Counted from the stretch's first letter, positions 17,018 through 29,180 are shown. The stretch: 64,000 nt of DNA from Terriglobia bacterium (GCA_020072845.1 JAIQGF010000011.1:1-64000), one strand, 5' to 3'. A program made the numbers and translations. Notes: a model not told the origin generated them from the letters alone.

Positions 17018-17108
17018 TGTTCGCGGATTGCCGAATTGAAGAATCTGCGAGTTGCCGCACTTCGGCGCGCTTCAGGTTTAATCCGTCATTTCTTCAATTC
17101 GACAATCC
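17018..17108. repeat. Inverted GGATTG/CAATCC repeat between convergent genes
   Basis: GCGGATTGCCGAATTGAAG near 17023-17041 and its approximate complement CTTCAATTCGACAATCCG near 17092-17111 could form a long imperfect hairpin. It may end transcription of the P1 peptidase and DUF4337 genes, though without a U tract. Confidence 0.55.
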
Positions 17109-17118
17109 GTAAATTGTC

Positions 17119-17643
17119 CTAGTGCAGCCAGGCGCCGCGCGCGGCGATGATGATCCCGATAGCGGTGCTGATGAACGACAGCCGCCAGAACAGACCTGAC
17201 CCGGACAGCAGCGAAATCGAGCACAGCACGATGCCGATTTCGAAGCAGATCTCCGCCAAGTCGTAATGCCCGGCCTTGCGCTCCGTGGCCTGTGTCTCCT
17301 CTTCCAGCTTTTCGGCCTCGGCGCGGATCTTCTCGGCATCGCTGCGCTGCTTTTCGCCGCGCGACTTGAAATCTTCCGCCAGTTTTGCGCCCTGCGCTCC
17401 CAGGGCAGCGGCCATCTGCGCATTGGCCTCGTACATGTGGGCGCGAATGTTTTTCGCCTGGTAGAACGCCCACTGGTCGGTCGCGCGGTTCTGCAGCAGG
17501 ACGGACTCGGTGTGCATGCGGTGGCCGAGCATGGTGGAAACGGCGAGCAGCACCGCGACCACCGCCATGGTCAGCCCAATCTGCTTGTCGGAGCGGCTGC
17601 GCGCCTCGTGCGCGACCTCGTGCAGTTCTTCATTCACTTCCAT
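17119..17643 (-). CDS. DUF4337 membrane protein
   Basis: A 174-residue protein with an N-terminal transmembrane segment (IGLTMAVVAVLLAVSTMLG), the family motif ESVLLQNRATDQWAFYQAKNIR, a charged coiled-coil of about 45 residues (KSRGEKQRSDAEKIRAEAEKL) and two C-terminal membrane segments (ICFEIGIVLCSISLL and LSFISTAIGIIIAARGAWL). This is a full-length DUF4337 protein; function unknown. It stands alone, divergent from the adenosine deaminase gene. Confidence 0.88.
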   Translation of the reverse strand: MEVNEELHEVAHEARSRSDKQIGLTMAVVAVLLAVSTMLGHRMHTESVLLQNRATDQWAFYQAKNIRAHMYEANAQMAAALGAQGAKLAEDFKSRGEKQRSDAEKIRAEAEKLEEETQATERKAGHYDLAEICFEIGIVLCSISLLSGSGLFWRLSFISTAIGIIIAARGAWLH

Positions 17644-17662
17644 GGTGCTGCGTAGGATATCA

Positions 17663-17753
17663 GCTAACAGTTCTTAGCTGTCGGCTGGAGTCGTTTTGTG
17701 GTCAAAGCTGCTTTCGAACCAGCGATGAACCAGCTAAGAGCTAACAGCTAACA
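17663..17753. repeat. Heptamer arrays CAGCTAA, inverted pair
   Basis: CAGCTAA, GAGCTAA, CAGCTAA at 17731-17751, and related words CAGCTAACAGTTCTTAGCTG at about 17661-17680, itself near-palindromic. They lie between divergent genes, upstream of the adenosine deaminase promoter region. Confidence 0.7.
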
Positions 17754-17789
17754 CGCGTTACAATCCTCCACACTCCTTGAGGTGAAACT

Positions 17790-19397
17790 TTGGCACTCAG
17801 CCGCCGCTGGCACACGCTTCTATTTGTCCTGATCGCGACCATCGCCGTGGGGCAGCAGCCGGCGGCCAAGACGCCGGTCAAGAAACCCGCCGCAAGCGCC
17901 GCTGTGGCCGATCTCGGCGAGCAGCGCACTGCGCGCTACCTGGATTCCATCCGCCACCAGCCGTCGCTGCTGCTGGAGTTTGTCCGGCAACTGCCCAAGG
18001 GCGCCGACCTGCATAACCACCTGACCGGCGCTGCCTACGCCGAATCTTTCATTGACTTTGCTGCCCACGACGACCTGTGCATCGAGCGCCAGACGCTGCG
18101 CGCGGTGGCGCCGGAAAAAGCCGCGGATGGGCAGAAGCCTGCCTGTGACGACGCCAAGGGCCAGGTGCCGGCAGCGCGCGCCCATAGCGACCCCGTGCTC
18201 TATCGCGACATCATCGATGCCTGGTCCATGCGGCACTTCACCCCCGATCGCAACGACCGGTCGGCGCACGATCATTTCTTCGATACCTTCGGCAAATTCT
18301 CCCTGGCAAAAAACGATCACATGGGCGAAATGCTGGCGGAAGCGGTATCGCGCGCCGGTCACGAGCACGTCACCTACCTGGAGTTCATCCTCAGCCCGGA
18401 CAACGGCGCCGTCGCGAAATTCGGCGCGGGCATGGGCTGGACCGGCGACATGGTGGGGCAGCGCCAGAAGCTGATCGAAAACGACATCGCGCGGGTGGTG
18501 GCGGCGGCGCGCGCCAACGTGGATCAGGCGGAAGCCAAAATGCGCTCCATGCTGCGTTGCAGCTCGATCGATGCCGATCCGGGATGCGCCGTGACCGTGC
18601 GCTACCTCTATGAAGTCCACCGCGGGCTGGGACGCGATCAGGTGTTCGCGGAGATGGTGGCGGGATTCGAAATGGGCTCTGCCGATCCGCGCGTGGTCGG
18701 AATCAACCTGGTGATGCCGGAAGACGGCCTGGTGGAAATGCGCGACTTCACTCTCCACATGCATATGATGGACTACCTGCACAAGCTCTATCCCAAGGTG
18801 CGCATCTCGCTGCACGCCGGCGAGCTGGCGCCCGGCCTGGTGCCGCCCGACGGTCTGCGCTTTCACATTCGCCAATCCATCGAGCTTGGGCACGCGGAGC
18901 GCATCGGGCACGGCGTGGACGTGATGCACGAGCGCGACCCGCTGGGATTGCTGCGCGAAATGAGGGCCAAGAACATCCTGGTGGAAATCTGCCTGACCAG
19001 CAACGACATGATTCTCGGCGTGCGCGGCCCCGACCACCCGCTGCCGATGTATTTGCGGTACGGTGTGCCGGTCGCGCTCGCCACCGACGACGAGGGTGTG
19101 GCGCGCTCCGACCTCGATCACGAATACCTGCGCGCCATCCAAACCTACGCCCTCAGCTATCAAACCTTGAAGCAGATGGCCCGCAGCAGCCTGGAACACG
19201 CCTTTGTTCCAGGCATCAGCCTGTTTGCGAATACGAAAGGGTTTCGGCGCACCGGCTGCGAGGCGCCCCCTCCTGGCGTGGCGGAAACATCGTCGCCGAG
19301 CTTATGCCGTCAAGTTCTACAAAGCAGCGAGCGTGCTCGCCTGCAATGGAAGCTGGAAGAACAGTTTGCCGCATTCGAGGCAACCGTGGGGAAATGA
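17790..19397 (+). CDS. Secreted adenosine deaminase family protein
   Basis: A 535-residue metallo-deaminase with a signal peptide (LLFVLIATIAVGQQ). Zinc and catalytic residues of the adenosine deaminase barrel are present: HNHLTG (His75, His77), SLHAGE, RIGHGVD, and ATDDEGVARSDL with the paired Asp. It is longer than cytoplasmic Add (about 350) and, with export, recalls ADGF/ADA2-type enzymes that act on extracellular adenosine; that specificity is inferred. The start is TTG with GAGG 8 nt upstream and a TTACAAT box at 17757-17763. The C-terminal 60 residues are not family-typical. Confidence 0.87.
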   Translation: MALSRRWHTLLFVLIATIAVGQQPAAKTPVKKPAASAAVADLGEQRTARYLDSIRHQPSLLLEFVRQLPKGADLHNHLTGAAYAESFIDFAAHDDLCIERQTLRAVAPEKAADGQKPACDDAKGQVPAARAHSDPVLYRDIIDAWSMRHFTPDRNDRSAHDHFFDTFGKFSLAKNDHMGEMLAEAVSRAGHEHVTYLEFILSPDNGAVAKFGAGMGWTGDMVGQRQKLIENDIARVVAAARANVDQAEAKMRSMLRCSSIDADPGCAVTVRYLYEVHRGLGRDQVFAEMVAGFEMGSADPRVVGINLVMPEDGLVEMRDFTLHMHMMDYLHKLYPKVRISLHAGELAPGLVPPDGLRFHIRQSIELGHAERIGHGVDVMHERDPLGLLREMRAKNILVEICLTSNDMILGVRGPDHPLPMYLRYGVPVALATDDEGVARSDLDHEYLRAIQTYALSYQTLKQMARSSLEHAFVPGISLFANTKGFRRTGCEAPPPGVAETSSPSLCRQVLQSSERARLQWKLEEQFAAFEATVGK

Positions 19398-19423
19398 GTC
19401 CCGGTACCTGGAACTGGTCTTTG

Positions 19424-19465
19424 CTCGGTACTCGGTACTCGGTACTCAGTACTCGGTACTCGGTG
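19424..19465. repeat. Heptamer array, six CTCGGTA units
   Basis: CTCGGTA three times, then CTCAGTA, CTCGGTA, CTCGGTG in unbroken 7-nt register, in the 160-nt gap before the kinase gene. It is the most homogeneous array in the window. Confidence 0.9.
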
Positions 19466-19559
19466 CAAATCGGCGCGCAGCGCGCATTCTCCCCGGTGTT
19501 TGCGCTTGCGCAACGCTAGTGAAATAATCTTGCAGCTTGCCGGGCCTCGAGCTCCCCTG

Positions 19560-22586
<3,027 letters not shown>

Positions 22587-22743
22587 AATCTGGGAAAGCC
22601 CTTGCCGCGCGCACCCGGCCTCCACTCGCTACCGCACAAGACGCAAGCTTAAGAGCGTGTAACAAAACCCTACTAAGACTCCCAAGCGGTGGCGGGAACC
22701 GGCGGCCCAAAGAAAAATCAAAAAAAGAGCTTGCATTGTGCTC

Positions 22744-22769
22744 TAGTGTTATAGTTAACTATAACACTA
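22744..22769. promoter_or_regulatory. 26-bp perfect palindrome, likely YtrA-type operator
   Basis: TAGTGTTATAGTT followed by its exact complement, with GTGTTATAG/CTATAACAC arms. It lies where the -10 region would be expected after TTGCAT at 22731-22736, and 82 nt before the first gene of an operon that encodes a YtrA-subfamily GntR regulator. Autorepression by that regulator is the simplest reading. Confidence 0.8.
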
Positions 22770-22850
22770 AGCGGACCGGTGAGCGCTCGCACCTGAGAAC
22801 GCGAGAGAGAAGCCCGACCCGAAAGTAAAGAAGCTTAAGGAGAATGAAAC

Positions 22851-23378
22851 ATGAAATCCCTTCGTTTTGTGCTGTCCGTTGTTCTGATGTCGCTCTCCAC
22901 CGTGGCTTTCGCGCAGTCCCAGGCGCACAAGATGGACGCGCCAAAAGCCGCCGCGCAGAAGTCCGACGCGCAGATGTCCTTCGCAACCATGAAAACCCTG
23001 GCGGGAGAGTGGGAAGGCCCCGTAACCGTCCCGGAGATGCCGGAGATGTCAGGCGGCATGCCGATGCACGTCTCGCTGCGCGTGACCTCGAGGGGGAACG
23101 CGCTCGTGCACGAGTTACAGGAAGCAGGAACGCCGTTGGATGCGACCAAGTACGACCATCCGGTCACGATGCTTTACGTGGACGGAGACCAGCTCACGCT
23201 GGTTCACTATTGCGACGCGGGGAACCGGCCGCGCATGACCGGCAAGATGTCGCCCGACGGCAAGACGGTCGAGTTCGAGTTCAAGGACATCAGCGGGAGC
23301 ACGGAGTACCACATGCAGACGTTCATGATGAAGGACAAGCCGATCCACGCGCACTTCGATCTGCGGCGGAAGAACTGA
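22851..23378 (+). CDS. Exported DUF1579-like protein
   Basis: A 175-residue protein with signal peptide (VLSVVLMSLSTVAFAQ) and a lipocalin-like DUF1579-type body: MKTLAGEWEGPVTV, LRVTSRGNALVHEL, DQLTLVHYCDAGNRPRM, FEFKDISGSTEYHM. Ligand unknown. AAGGAG 9 nt before the ATG. It is the first gene behind the 26-bp palindrome and is followed 44 nt later by the GntR regulator, so it probably shares its control with the ABC transporter. Confidence 0.85.
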   Translation: MKSLRFVLSVVLMSLSTVAFAQSQAHKMDAPKAAAQKSDAQMSFATMKTLAGEWEGPVTVPEMPEMSGGMPMHVSLRVTSRGNALVHELQEAGTPLDATKYDHPVTMLYVDGDQLTLVHYCDAGNRPRMTGKMSPDGKTVEFEFKDISGSTEYHMQTFMMKDKPIHAHFDLRRKN

Positions 23379-23422
23379 GGCGCGCCGCCTCTTTGGTAAG
23401 GTTGGGTTTCCTGGAAAACCTG

Positions 23423-23842
23423 ATGGACCTTGAGTGGAACGACAGTCAGCCGATTTACCGTCAGCTTCGCGACCGTGTCGTCGCGATGATACTCGACGGA
23501 GTTCTCAAGGAAGGCGACCCGCTGCCCTCGGTGCGCCATGTCGCGGCCGAGTATCGGGTCAATCCGCTCACGGTTCTGAAGGGCTATCAGCAACTGGTGG
23601 ACGAGGGGCTGGTCGAGGCCAAACGAGGCCGCGGCATGTTCATCAATGCCGGCGCGCGCAGTTTGTTGCTCAAGGGCGAACGCCAGAAGTTTCTTGCCGA
23701 AGAATGGCCCCGGGTCCAGGCAACCATTCAGCGGCTCGGCCTGACGGCGGAAGAACTCCTGGACGGCGTAACCCACCGGTCGTCTCCAGATGACGCACAG
23801 TCGAAACCCGCCGAGTCGAATCCCCCCGAGAAGGAGCGCTGA
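23423..23842 (+). CDS. GntR family regulator, YtrA subfamily
   Basis: A 139-residue repressor: N-terminal winged helix QPIYRQLRDRVVAMILDG, LPSVRHVAAEYRVNPLTVLKGYQQL, GLVEAKRGRGMFI, then a short helical tail of about 50 residues. That short effector region, in place of a FadR- or HutC-type domain, is typical of YtrA regulators, which are encoded with ABC transporters and bind long palindromes with GT...AC ends. The ATG overlaps nothing; the stop lies 4 nt before the next ATG. Confidence 0.92.
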   Translation: MDLEWNDSQPIYRQLRDRVVAMILDGVLKEGDPLPSVRHVAAEYRVNPLTVLKGYQQLVDEGLVEAKRGRGMFINAGARSLLLKGERQKFLAEEWPRVQATIQRLGLTAEELLDGVTHRSSPDDAQSKPAESNPPEKER

Positions 23843-23846
23843 AGCC

Positions 23847-24722
23847 ATGGCATGCATAGAAGCACGCGGTCTCCGTAAGGCGTTCGGAACAACGATCGCG
23901 CTGGACGGCATCAATTTGCGTGTTGAAGAGGGCCGCATCCTCGGACTCATTGGTCCCAACGGCGCAGGCAAGACCACCGCACTCAACGCGATTCTCGGCC
24001 TCATTCCCTACCAGGGAGAACTGAGTGTGCTGGGACGCAACCCCTGGACCGAGCGTGATCAGCTCATGCGCGACGCCTCGTTCATTGCCGATGTCGCCGT
24101 GCTGCCGCGCTGGTTGCAGGTTTCGCAGGCGCTCGATTACGTCGCCGGCGTGCACCCGCGATTCGATCGCGCGAAGGCGGAAGGTTTTCTGGCGAAGACC
24201 ACGATCCGCCGCGCCAGCAAAGTCAGGGAATTATCCAAGGGCATGGTGGCCCAACTGCATCTCGCCCTGGTCATGGCCATTGACGCGAAGCTGCTGGTGC
24301 TGGACGAGCCGACGCTTGGTCTCGACATCCTCTATCGCAAGCAGTTCTACGATTCCCTGCTGAACGACTACTTCGATCGCAGTCGCACCATCGTGGTGAC
24401 GACGCACCAGGTGGAAGAGGTCCAGCACGTCCTCACCGATCTCATGTTCATCAACCGCGGCCGCATCGTACTCGATTGCAGCATGGAACAATTGGAGTCG
24501 CGCTATCTGGAAGTGATGGTGCATCCCGAGCAACTCGCCGCGGCACGGGCGCTCAAGCCAATGCACGAGCGCCAGGGGTTCGGTCGCAGCATCCTGCTGT
24601 TCGATGCTGTCGATCGTCAGCAACTCGCCGCACTGGGCGAGGTGCGGACACCCAGCATCGCCGACTTGTTCGTTGCCGTGATCGGCGATCCGGCCGGAGA
24701 AACACAAGGAGCGGCTGTATGA
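23847..24722 (+). CDS. ABC transporter ATP-binding protein (Ytr-type)
   Basis: A 291-residue ATPase: Walker A GPNGAGKTT, signature LSKGM in place of LSGGQ, Walker B LLVLDEPTLGLD, and the switch His in VVTTHQVEEV. The extra C-terminal 80 residues are usual for YtrB/BcrA-like exporters. AAGGAG lies 14 nt before the ATG at 23847, inside the end of the regulator gene. The stop overlaps the permease start (ATGA), so the two are translationally coupled. Likely role: export of an envelope-active compound or response to it. Confidence 0.92.
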   Translation: MACIEARGLRKAFGTTIALDGINLRVEEGRILGLIGPNGAGKTTALNAILGLIPYQGELSVLGRNPWTERDQLMRDASFIADVAVLPRWLQVSQALDYVAGVHPRFDRAKAEGFLAKTTIRRASKVRELSKGMVAQLHLALVMAIDAKLLVLDEPTLGLDILYRKQFYDSLLNDYFDRSRTIVVTTHQVEEVQHVLTDLMFINRGRIVLDCSMEQLESRYLEVMVHPEQLAAARALKPMHERQGFGRSILLFDAVDRQQLAALGEVRTPSIADLFVAVIGDPAGETQGAAV

Positions 24723-25651
24723 ATACTCATTCGAGTGCCGTGCCTGAGTCCTTCGACTCCCAGGGAGTCGCGCCCGCGGTCATGTCAGCGACTCGGCCAA
24801 TGTATTGGTCGGTGCGACGCGAATTGTGGGAGAACCGTTCCATCTTTATCGCGCCGCTGGCCGTTGCCGCCCTGTTTCTGTTCGGCTTCTTGATCAGCAC
24901 CATTCGTCTGCCGGGCAAGGTGCGTGCTGCGTTGGTGCTCGACATCATACAGCAGCACAACTTGGTCGCGCAGCCGTACCTAATCGCTTCGGGTCTGATG
25001 ATGCTGACCACTCTTGTCGTCGGGGTGTTCTACTGTCTCGACGCGCTGCACGGCGAACGTCGCGATCGCAGCATCCTGTTCTGGAAGTCGCTGCCGGTTT
25101 CCGATCTCACGGCCGTGCTTTCCAAGGCGATCACTCCGATCGTGATCCTCCCGCTGGTCAACTTCGCGATCACCGTTGTGACGCAGTGGATCATGCTGTT
25201 GGTGAGCACCGCGGTCCTGCTGGGGAGCGGTCTGAGTGTCGCGCCGCTATGGACCCATGCGTCGCTGTTCCAGACGTGGCTGATGCTGCTCTACCACCTC
25301 CTGACTGTTCATGGCCTCTGGTACGCGCCAATCTATGGCTGGCTGCTGCTGGTGTCAGTGTGGGCAAGGCGCTCGCCATTTCTATGGGCCGCCTTACCGC
25401 TGCTCGCGATCGGCGTCGTCGAGAAGATTGCGTTTAATACTTCGCATTTCGCCGCGATGCTGGTAAACCGCATGCTCGGTGGTGGGGGAGGCAGCGACGA
25501 CTTCATGACCGGCAGCCTCTCGATGGATCCCCTGATGCACTTTACTCCGGGTCAGTTCCTGTTCAGCCCGGGTCTGTGGATCGGGCTGGCAATCGCCGCG
25601 GCATTCCTCGCCGCAGCCGTCCGGCTGCGCCGCTATCAAGGGCCGATCTGA
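24719..25651 (+). CDS. ABC transporter permease
   Basis: A 310-residue inner-membrane subunit with about six transmembrane segments: FIAPLAVAALFLFGFLIST, IASGLMMLTTLVVGVFYCLDAL, AITPIVILPLVNFAITVV, IMLLVSTAVLL, FLWAALPLLAIGVVE and LWIGLAIAAAFLAAAV. The motif HGERRDRSILFWKSLPVSD is characteristic of ABC-2-type permeases of the Ytr/Bcr group. It begins inside the ATPase stop codon, with AAGGAG 7 nt upstream. Last gene of the operon. Confidence 0.9.
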   Translation: MNTHSSAVPESFDSQGVAPAVMSATRPMYWSVRRELWENRSIFIAPLAVAALFLFGFLISTIRLPGKVRAALVLDIIQQHNLVAQPYLIASGLMMLTTLVVGVFYCLDALHGERRDRSILFWKSLPVSDLTAVLSKAITPIVILPLVNFAITVVTQWIMLLVSTAVLLGSGLSVAPLWTHASLFQTWLMLLYHLLTVHGLWYAPIYGWLLLVSVWARRSPFLWAALPLLAIGVVEKIAFNTSHFAAMLVNRMLGGGGGSDDFMTGSLSMDPLMHFTPGQFLFSPGLWIGLAIAAAFLAAAVRLRRYQGPI

Positions 25652-25775
25652 GTCGCATGCAGTCTTGATCCCAATTCATCCCATAAGGGGAAACGATGAT
25701 GAACCACAGCAGAAATGATGGAACGGATTGCAGAGGCGATCCTCGGAACAGAGGATGATCCCTTAAAAGACAACA

Positions 25776-25807
25776 GGGCCCTGATCGGTGTGCGCCGATC
25801 AAGGCCC
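25776..25807. terminator. Possible bidirectional terminator hairpin
   Basis: 12-bp stem with one mismatch, GGGCC-C-TGATCGG / CCGATCA-A-GGCCC, loop TGTGCG. It lies between the convergent permease and metalloprotease genes. No clear U tract on either strand. Confidence 0.4.
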
Positions 25808-25856
25808 AGGGCACTTCGGAACAAGCCGAGTCAAGCCCGGGTTTGCCGGGCATTTC

Positions 25857-28800
25857 TTACCACTCGAACACCCTCAGCGCAGTCCTCTCTACATGGCCAT
25901 CCTGCAAATCCAGCTCAATAATGTAGCAACCGGTGTGGAAATACTCGGCGTTCCATTTAAAGACGAACTGGTTGTGGACGGTGTCGTAGCTGAACGAGCT
26001 GTGCGCTGCAACCGCCCCGGTTGACGGATTGTACAGCGAAGTCAGGTTGGTACCCGGCGGCACAGTGCTGGGCAGCGGGCACACGTGATTCGCTGGCAGC
26101 GGGCTGAAGTACACCCCCAACGTGTTGAAATTCAGCGCGCTGATGAAATTACCGCCCGGGCCGGTGATTTGCCACTTGATGGGAATAAGGTCATCCTCAA
26201 GGGCGCCCGAGTTAGAACTATCCCCAGCCGTTGCGAGCGGTGACAGGAACCCGACGAAGATGCAAGGAACATTGATACTGGCAGTCGTATTCGAAGGAAC
26301 GCTCTCCCGGCCATCCGACGCCAGCACGGCAGTCACGAAATATGTGTAACTGGCGCAGCCCACTTGTGTGTCGAGGTAACTGGTCGCCGGAGGGGCGCCC
26401 GTGACCGTGGTGTAGAGGCTGGCAGCCCCGCCATTCACTGCGCGGTAGATTTTATAAGCTGAAATCGTACCGAAGCTTGGGGCGGTCCAGCTCAGTTGTA
26501 TGGCGTTAGCCGCCGTCAGGGTTGCGTTGAGGTTCCTCGGAGGACGGACAACGGAGTTGGCCACCTCGACAGTTATCTCCCCACTGCCTAAGCCGCCGCC
26601 CACGCCGAAGATCCCGCCACCGACGCCAAAGATTCCGCCGCCCACGCCGAAGATCCCGCCACCGACGCCAAAGATTCCGCCGCCGACGCCGAAAATCCCG
26701 CCGCCCACGCCGAAGATCCCGCCACCGACGCCGAAAATCCCGCCGCCCACGCCGAAGATTCCGGCGCCCGGTATGTTGTTTCCGGTGGCGCCAATCTGCC
26801 GCAGGTCAACATGCGCCCAATCATTGAAGCCGCGCAAAGTGCTACTGGGAATGCCGTCGAAATTAATGTCCTGACCGGCAGACCACTGAATCGCTGCGCT
26901 TGGACCATCCAGACGAAACGTAGCAGGGTCGGTTGCCAGCAGCGGTGAGCCGTCACAATGATGCGTCGCCGCACTGCCTACCGGTTGATTGGGAGCATAC
27001 CAAGTCGTCGTGCCGAACAAGGCGCTCGCCAGCACATTGGACGGCGACGCACTGCTCTCGTCCAGTGGGGTCAGCTCCTGACTGGAATAGTCCAGGACGT
27101 TATTGGGCCCCAACAGGTCCACCTGGAACAGGTAATTCATCACGCTCTGGAAGTTCGGTTTGCAGTTGGGCCCAATCGTACCCACGGAACTACCTGGGGT
27201 GTCGAAATACAAGCCGCCATGCGTCAATGCAAGTGTGTGCCCGAGTTCATGCATGAACGTTCCGGCTTGCACCGGCACGGTTTGACCGTCGGCGCCCCAA
27301 CCACCCAGCGTAATGGTCGAGTCTGCCCCCCCAATGTCGGAATAACCGGAAGTTGTTCCGGCCGTGCCCTTGCTGACGGAAAGGCTGGGGTCGGTGGTCT
27401 TGGTGTAACTCCCGTCGGGTACATTGGCGGTTTGGATCGTGAAACTGTTCGCCGACGTGACACTCTGGACAAAGTATGTCCCGCTCAGATTGGCACTCGA
27501 GATTGCGTCGGAGACGGTAACCCGGTCCGTCCCCGCCGTAAGCCCGTGGGGATACAGAGTAGTCAATGTTGCAACGTTACTGGCGTCCACCAGGCTGGCC
27601 AGCGATCCGTCTTGCAAGGTCCAATTCGCCAGCCCCAGGGAATGGCCGAACAATGCATAGTGATAGCTATCCTTCCGCCCGTGCTGGAAACGCCTGATGC
27701 ACGCCGGGCTGGTGGCGGCCTCGCACGAGGCTTCGTCCGGGTAATTGAGTGGCTGGTTCTTGAGGAATTCAAAACCGCCCTTCCAGCCAACCACCCCCGC
27801 TTGACCAGGGTATGGACACAGCTTCGGCGGCGAGGTGGAGTAGTCGTCGGTACACGCGGTCTCGGGGATTACATTGCCCGGCGCCAGATGCAGGTTGATG
27901 CCCTGCGCCAAGAATGCGGCTTTCATCATCGCCACAGCAGTCGGATCCGGTACATGCGAATGTCCATTGGCCGGGTCACAGGTCCCATCTGGGTTTAACG
28001 AGCTGCAGTTGTGCATGTAATCGGCTTGGATGAAGAGGTCCTTCTGGCCGAGGACTGCACCCGTCAGATCCACCCATGAACCGTCCTTCACATCGGTGTA
28101 GCCATGGTTGGTCTTCCATGTGTTCAGCAGTCCGTCGTTGTCAGTGTTCTGCACCGTGCTGCTGAAGACGACTGCGCTCCATGACACACAGCCGCAGTCC
28201 GGGTCCACGAAAGTCGTCTCCGAAGAATCCTCGGCGTTGACGGCACTGCCGTAGTTATTCACCACCCAGGTCGGATTGTCCCAGGAGCCGTTGTAGAGCT
28301 TTCCCGAGCTGTTGTAGTACCCCGGGAACGGAGGCTTGGTGCCGTACAGAGAGGGAAGGCGAACAGCGACGTGGGTCTTGTCGTTGAGTAAATATACGCT
28401 TTCACTTTTGTTACTCTGACCGTTGCCCACGATGTGCGTGATCTTCGCCACCGGGCCTGCGGCAGCCTCATAGAACCCCTGGATCCCCTGGAGCATGTCA
28501 TCCGAGTGGTTGCTCGGAGTAAAAGCGCCGTCGTAGAGGACCACCGAGGTCAGCGGAACTGTCGGCGAGAGAACCCGGTAAATGATCACCAGGCTTGCGC
28601 CCAGGGTCAGAGGGGCTCCGCCACCATTGCTTCCACTATCGGCCAGGCGCACTACACCCTGGACGTGCCCATTCGAATCCAACTTCAGATAGGGACGCAC
28701 ATCCGCGCGATAGGACCGGATCGTCTTGGAACCGTTGGACCAGCCCGTACATCCACCCGAGCTCCACGACACGGGAGCGTTGGGATTGCCCAGCACTGCT

Positions 28801-29180
28801 CCCGCGATGGCGTAACCGTTGAAATACCCCTGCTGCCCGGCGAACGTCGTCTGCGAACTTTCGATAGTCTGCCAGTAGAGGAACGCCGCGACGATGTCGG
28901 CGCCGGGAGGCACGCCCGTGGCAGGAACGGAATTCGCGTCGGGAATGCTAATGGTCCCGGTCGCGAAGCCGTTGACCCCCGACCCGCGCAACCCGACCCC
29001 GCCGACGACGTAATCGCCGGTCACGAAATAATTGTTGAAGAAATTCAGAGGGGGTGGCGCCGGCGGGTTGTTCGCCAACGCTGACAGCGCGAACAGCGAC
29101 AGCACAAGTACTGACACGATCACGGTCGTCCTTGCCACCATGCGGCGCGAACGCGGTTTCGCTATACTGAAAAGCGACAT
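25857..29180 (-). CDS. Secreted zinc metalloprotease with glycine heptads, FN3 and PxKF domains
   Basis: A 1107-residue exported protein (signal segment VIVSVLVLSLFALSALA). The N-terminal 250 residues are a secreted beta-rich region. A metzincin-like site HELGHTLALTHGG lies near residue 650. Eight tandem GIFGVGG heptads follow at about 805-860, then an FN3 domain (PPRNLNATLTAANAIQLSWTAP, about 875-960). The C-terminus (about 985-1107) resembles the PxKF domain found at the ends of bacterial surface proteases (IPIKWQI, then FVFKWNAEYFHTGCYIIELDLQDG). It probably digests extracellular protein. Confidence 0.8.
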   Translation of the reverse strand: MSLFSIAKPRSRRMVARTTVIVSVLVLSLFALSALANNPPAPPPLNFFNNYFVTGDYVVGGVGLRGSGVNGFATGTISIPDANSVPATGVPPGADIVAAFLYWQTIESSQTTFAGQQGYFNGYAIAGAVLGNPNAPVSWSSGGCTGWSNGSKTIRSYRADVRPYLKLDSNGHVQGVVRLADSGSNGGGAPLTLGASLVIIYRVLSPTVPLTSVVLYDGAFTPSNHSDDMLQGIQGFYEAAAGPVAKITHIVGNGQSNKSESVYLLNDKTHVAVRLPSLYGTKPPFPGYYNSSGKLYNGSWDNPTWVVNNYGSAVNAEDSSETTFVDPDCGCVSWSAVVFSSTVQNTDNDGLLNTWKTNHGYTDVKDGSWVDLTGAVLGQKDLFIQADYMHNCSSLNPDGTCDPANGHSHVPDPTAVAMMKAAFLAQGINLHLAPGNVIPETACTDDYSTSPPKLCPYPGQAGVVGWKGGFEFLKNQPLNYPDEASCEAATSPACIRRFQHGRKDSYHYALFGHSLGLANWTLQDGSLASLVDASNVATLTTLYPHGLTAGTDRVTVSDAISSANLSGTYFVQSVTSANSFTIQTANVPDGSYTKTTDPSLSVSKGTAGTTSGYSDIGGADSTITLGGWGADGQTVPVQAGTFMHELGHTLALTHGGLYFDTPGSSVGTIGPNCKPNFQSVMNYLFQVDLLGPNNVLDYSSQELTPLDESSASPSNVLASALFGTTTWYAPNQPVGSAATHHCDGSPLLATDPATFRLDGPSAAIQWSAGQDINFDGIPSSTLRGFNDWAHVDLRQIGATGNNIPGAGIFGVGGGIFGVGGGIFGVGGGIFGVGGGIFGVGGGIFGVGGGIFGVGGGIFGVGGGLGSGEITVEVANSVVRPPRNLNATLTAANAIQLSWTAPSFGTISAYKIYRAVNGGAASLYTTVTGAPPATSYLDTQVGCASYTYFVTAVLASDGRESVPSNTTASINVPCIFVGFLSPLATAGDSSNSGALEDDLIPIKWQITGPGGNFISALNFNTLGVYFSPLPANHVCPLPSTVPPGTNLTSLYNPSTGAVAAHSSFSYDTVHNQFVFKWNAEYFHTGCYIIELDLQDGHVERTALRVFEW
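26595..26766 (-). repeat. 21-bp coding tandem repeat (eight GIFGVGG heptads)
   Basis: Eight near-identical 21-bp units code on the minus strand for a Gly-Ile-Phe-Gly-Val-Gly-Gly repeat between catalytic and FN3 regions. Third-position variants are few, so it expanded recently or is kept uniform. Confidence 0.92.
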
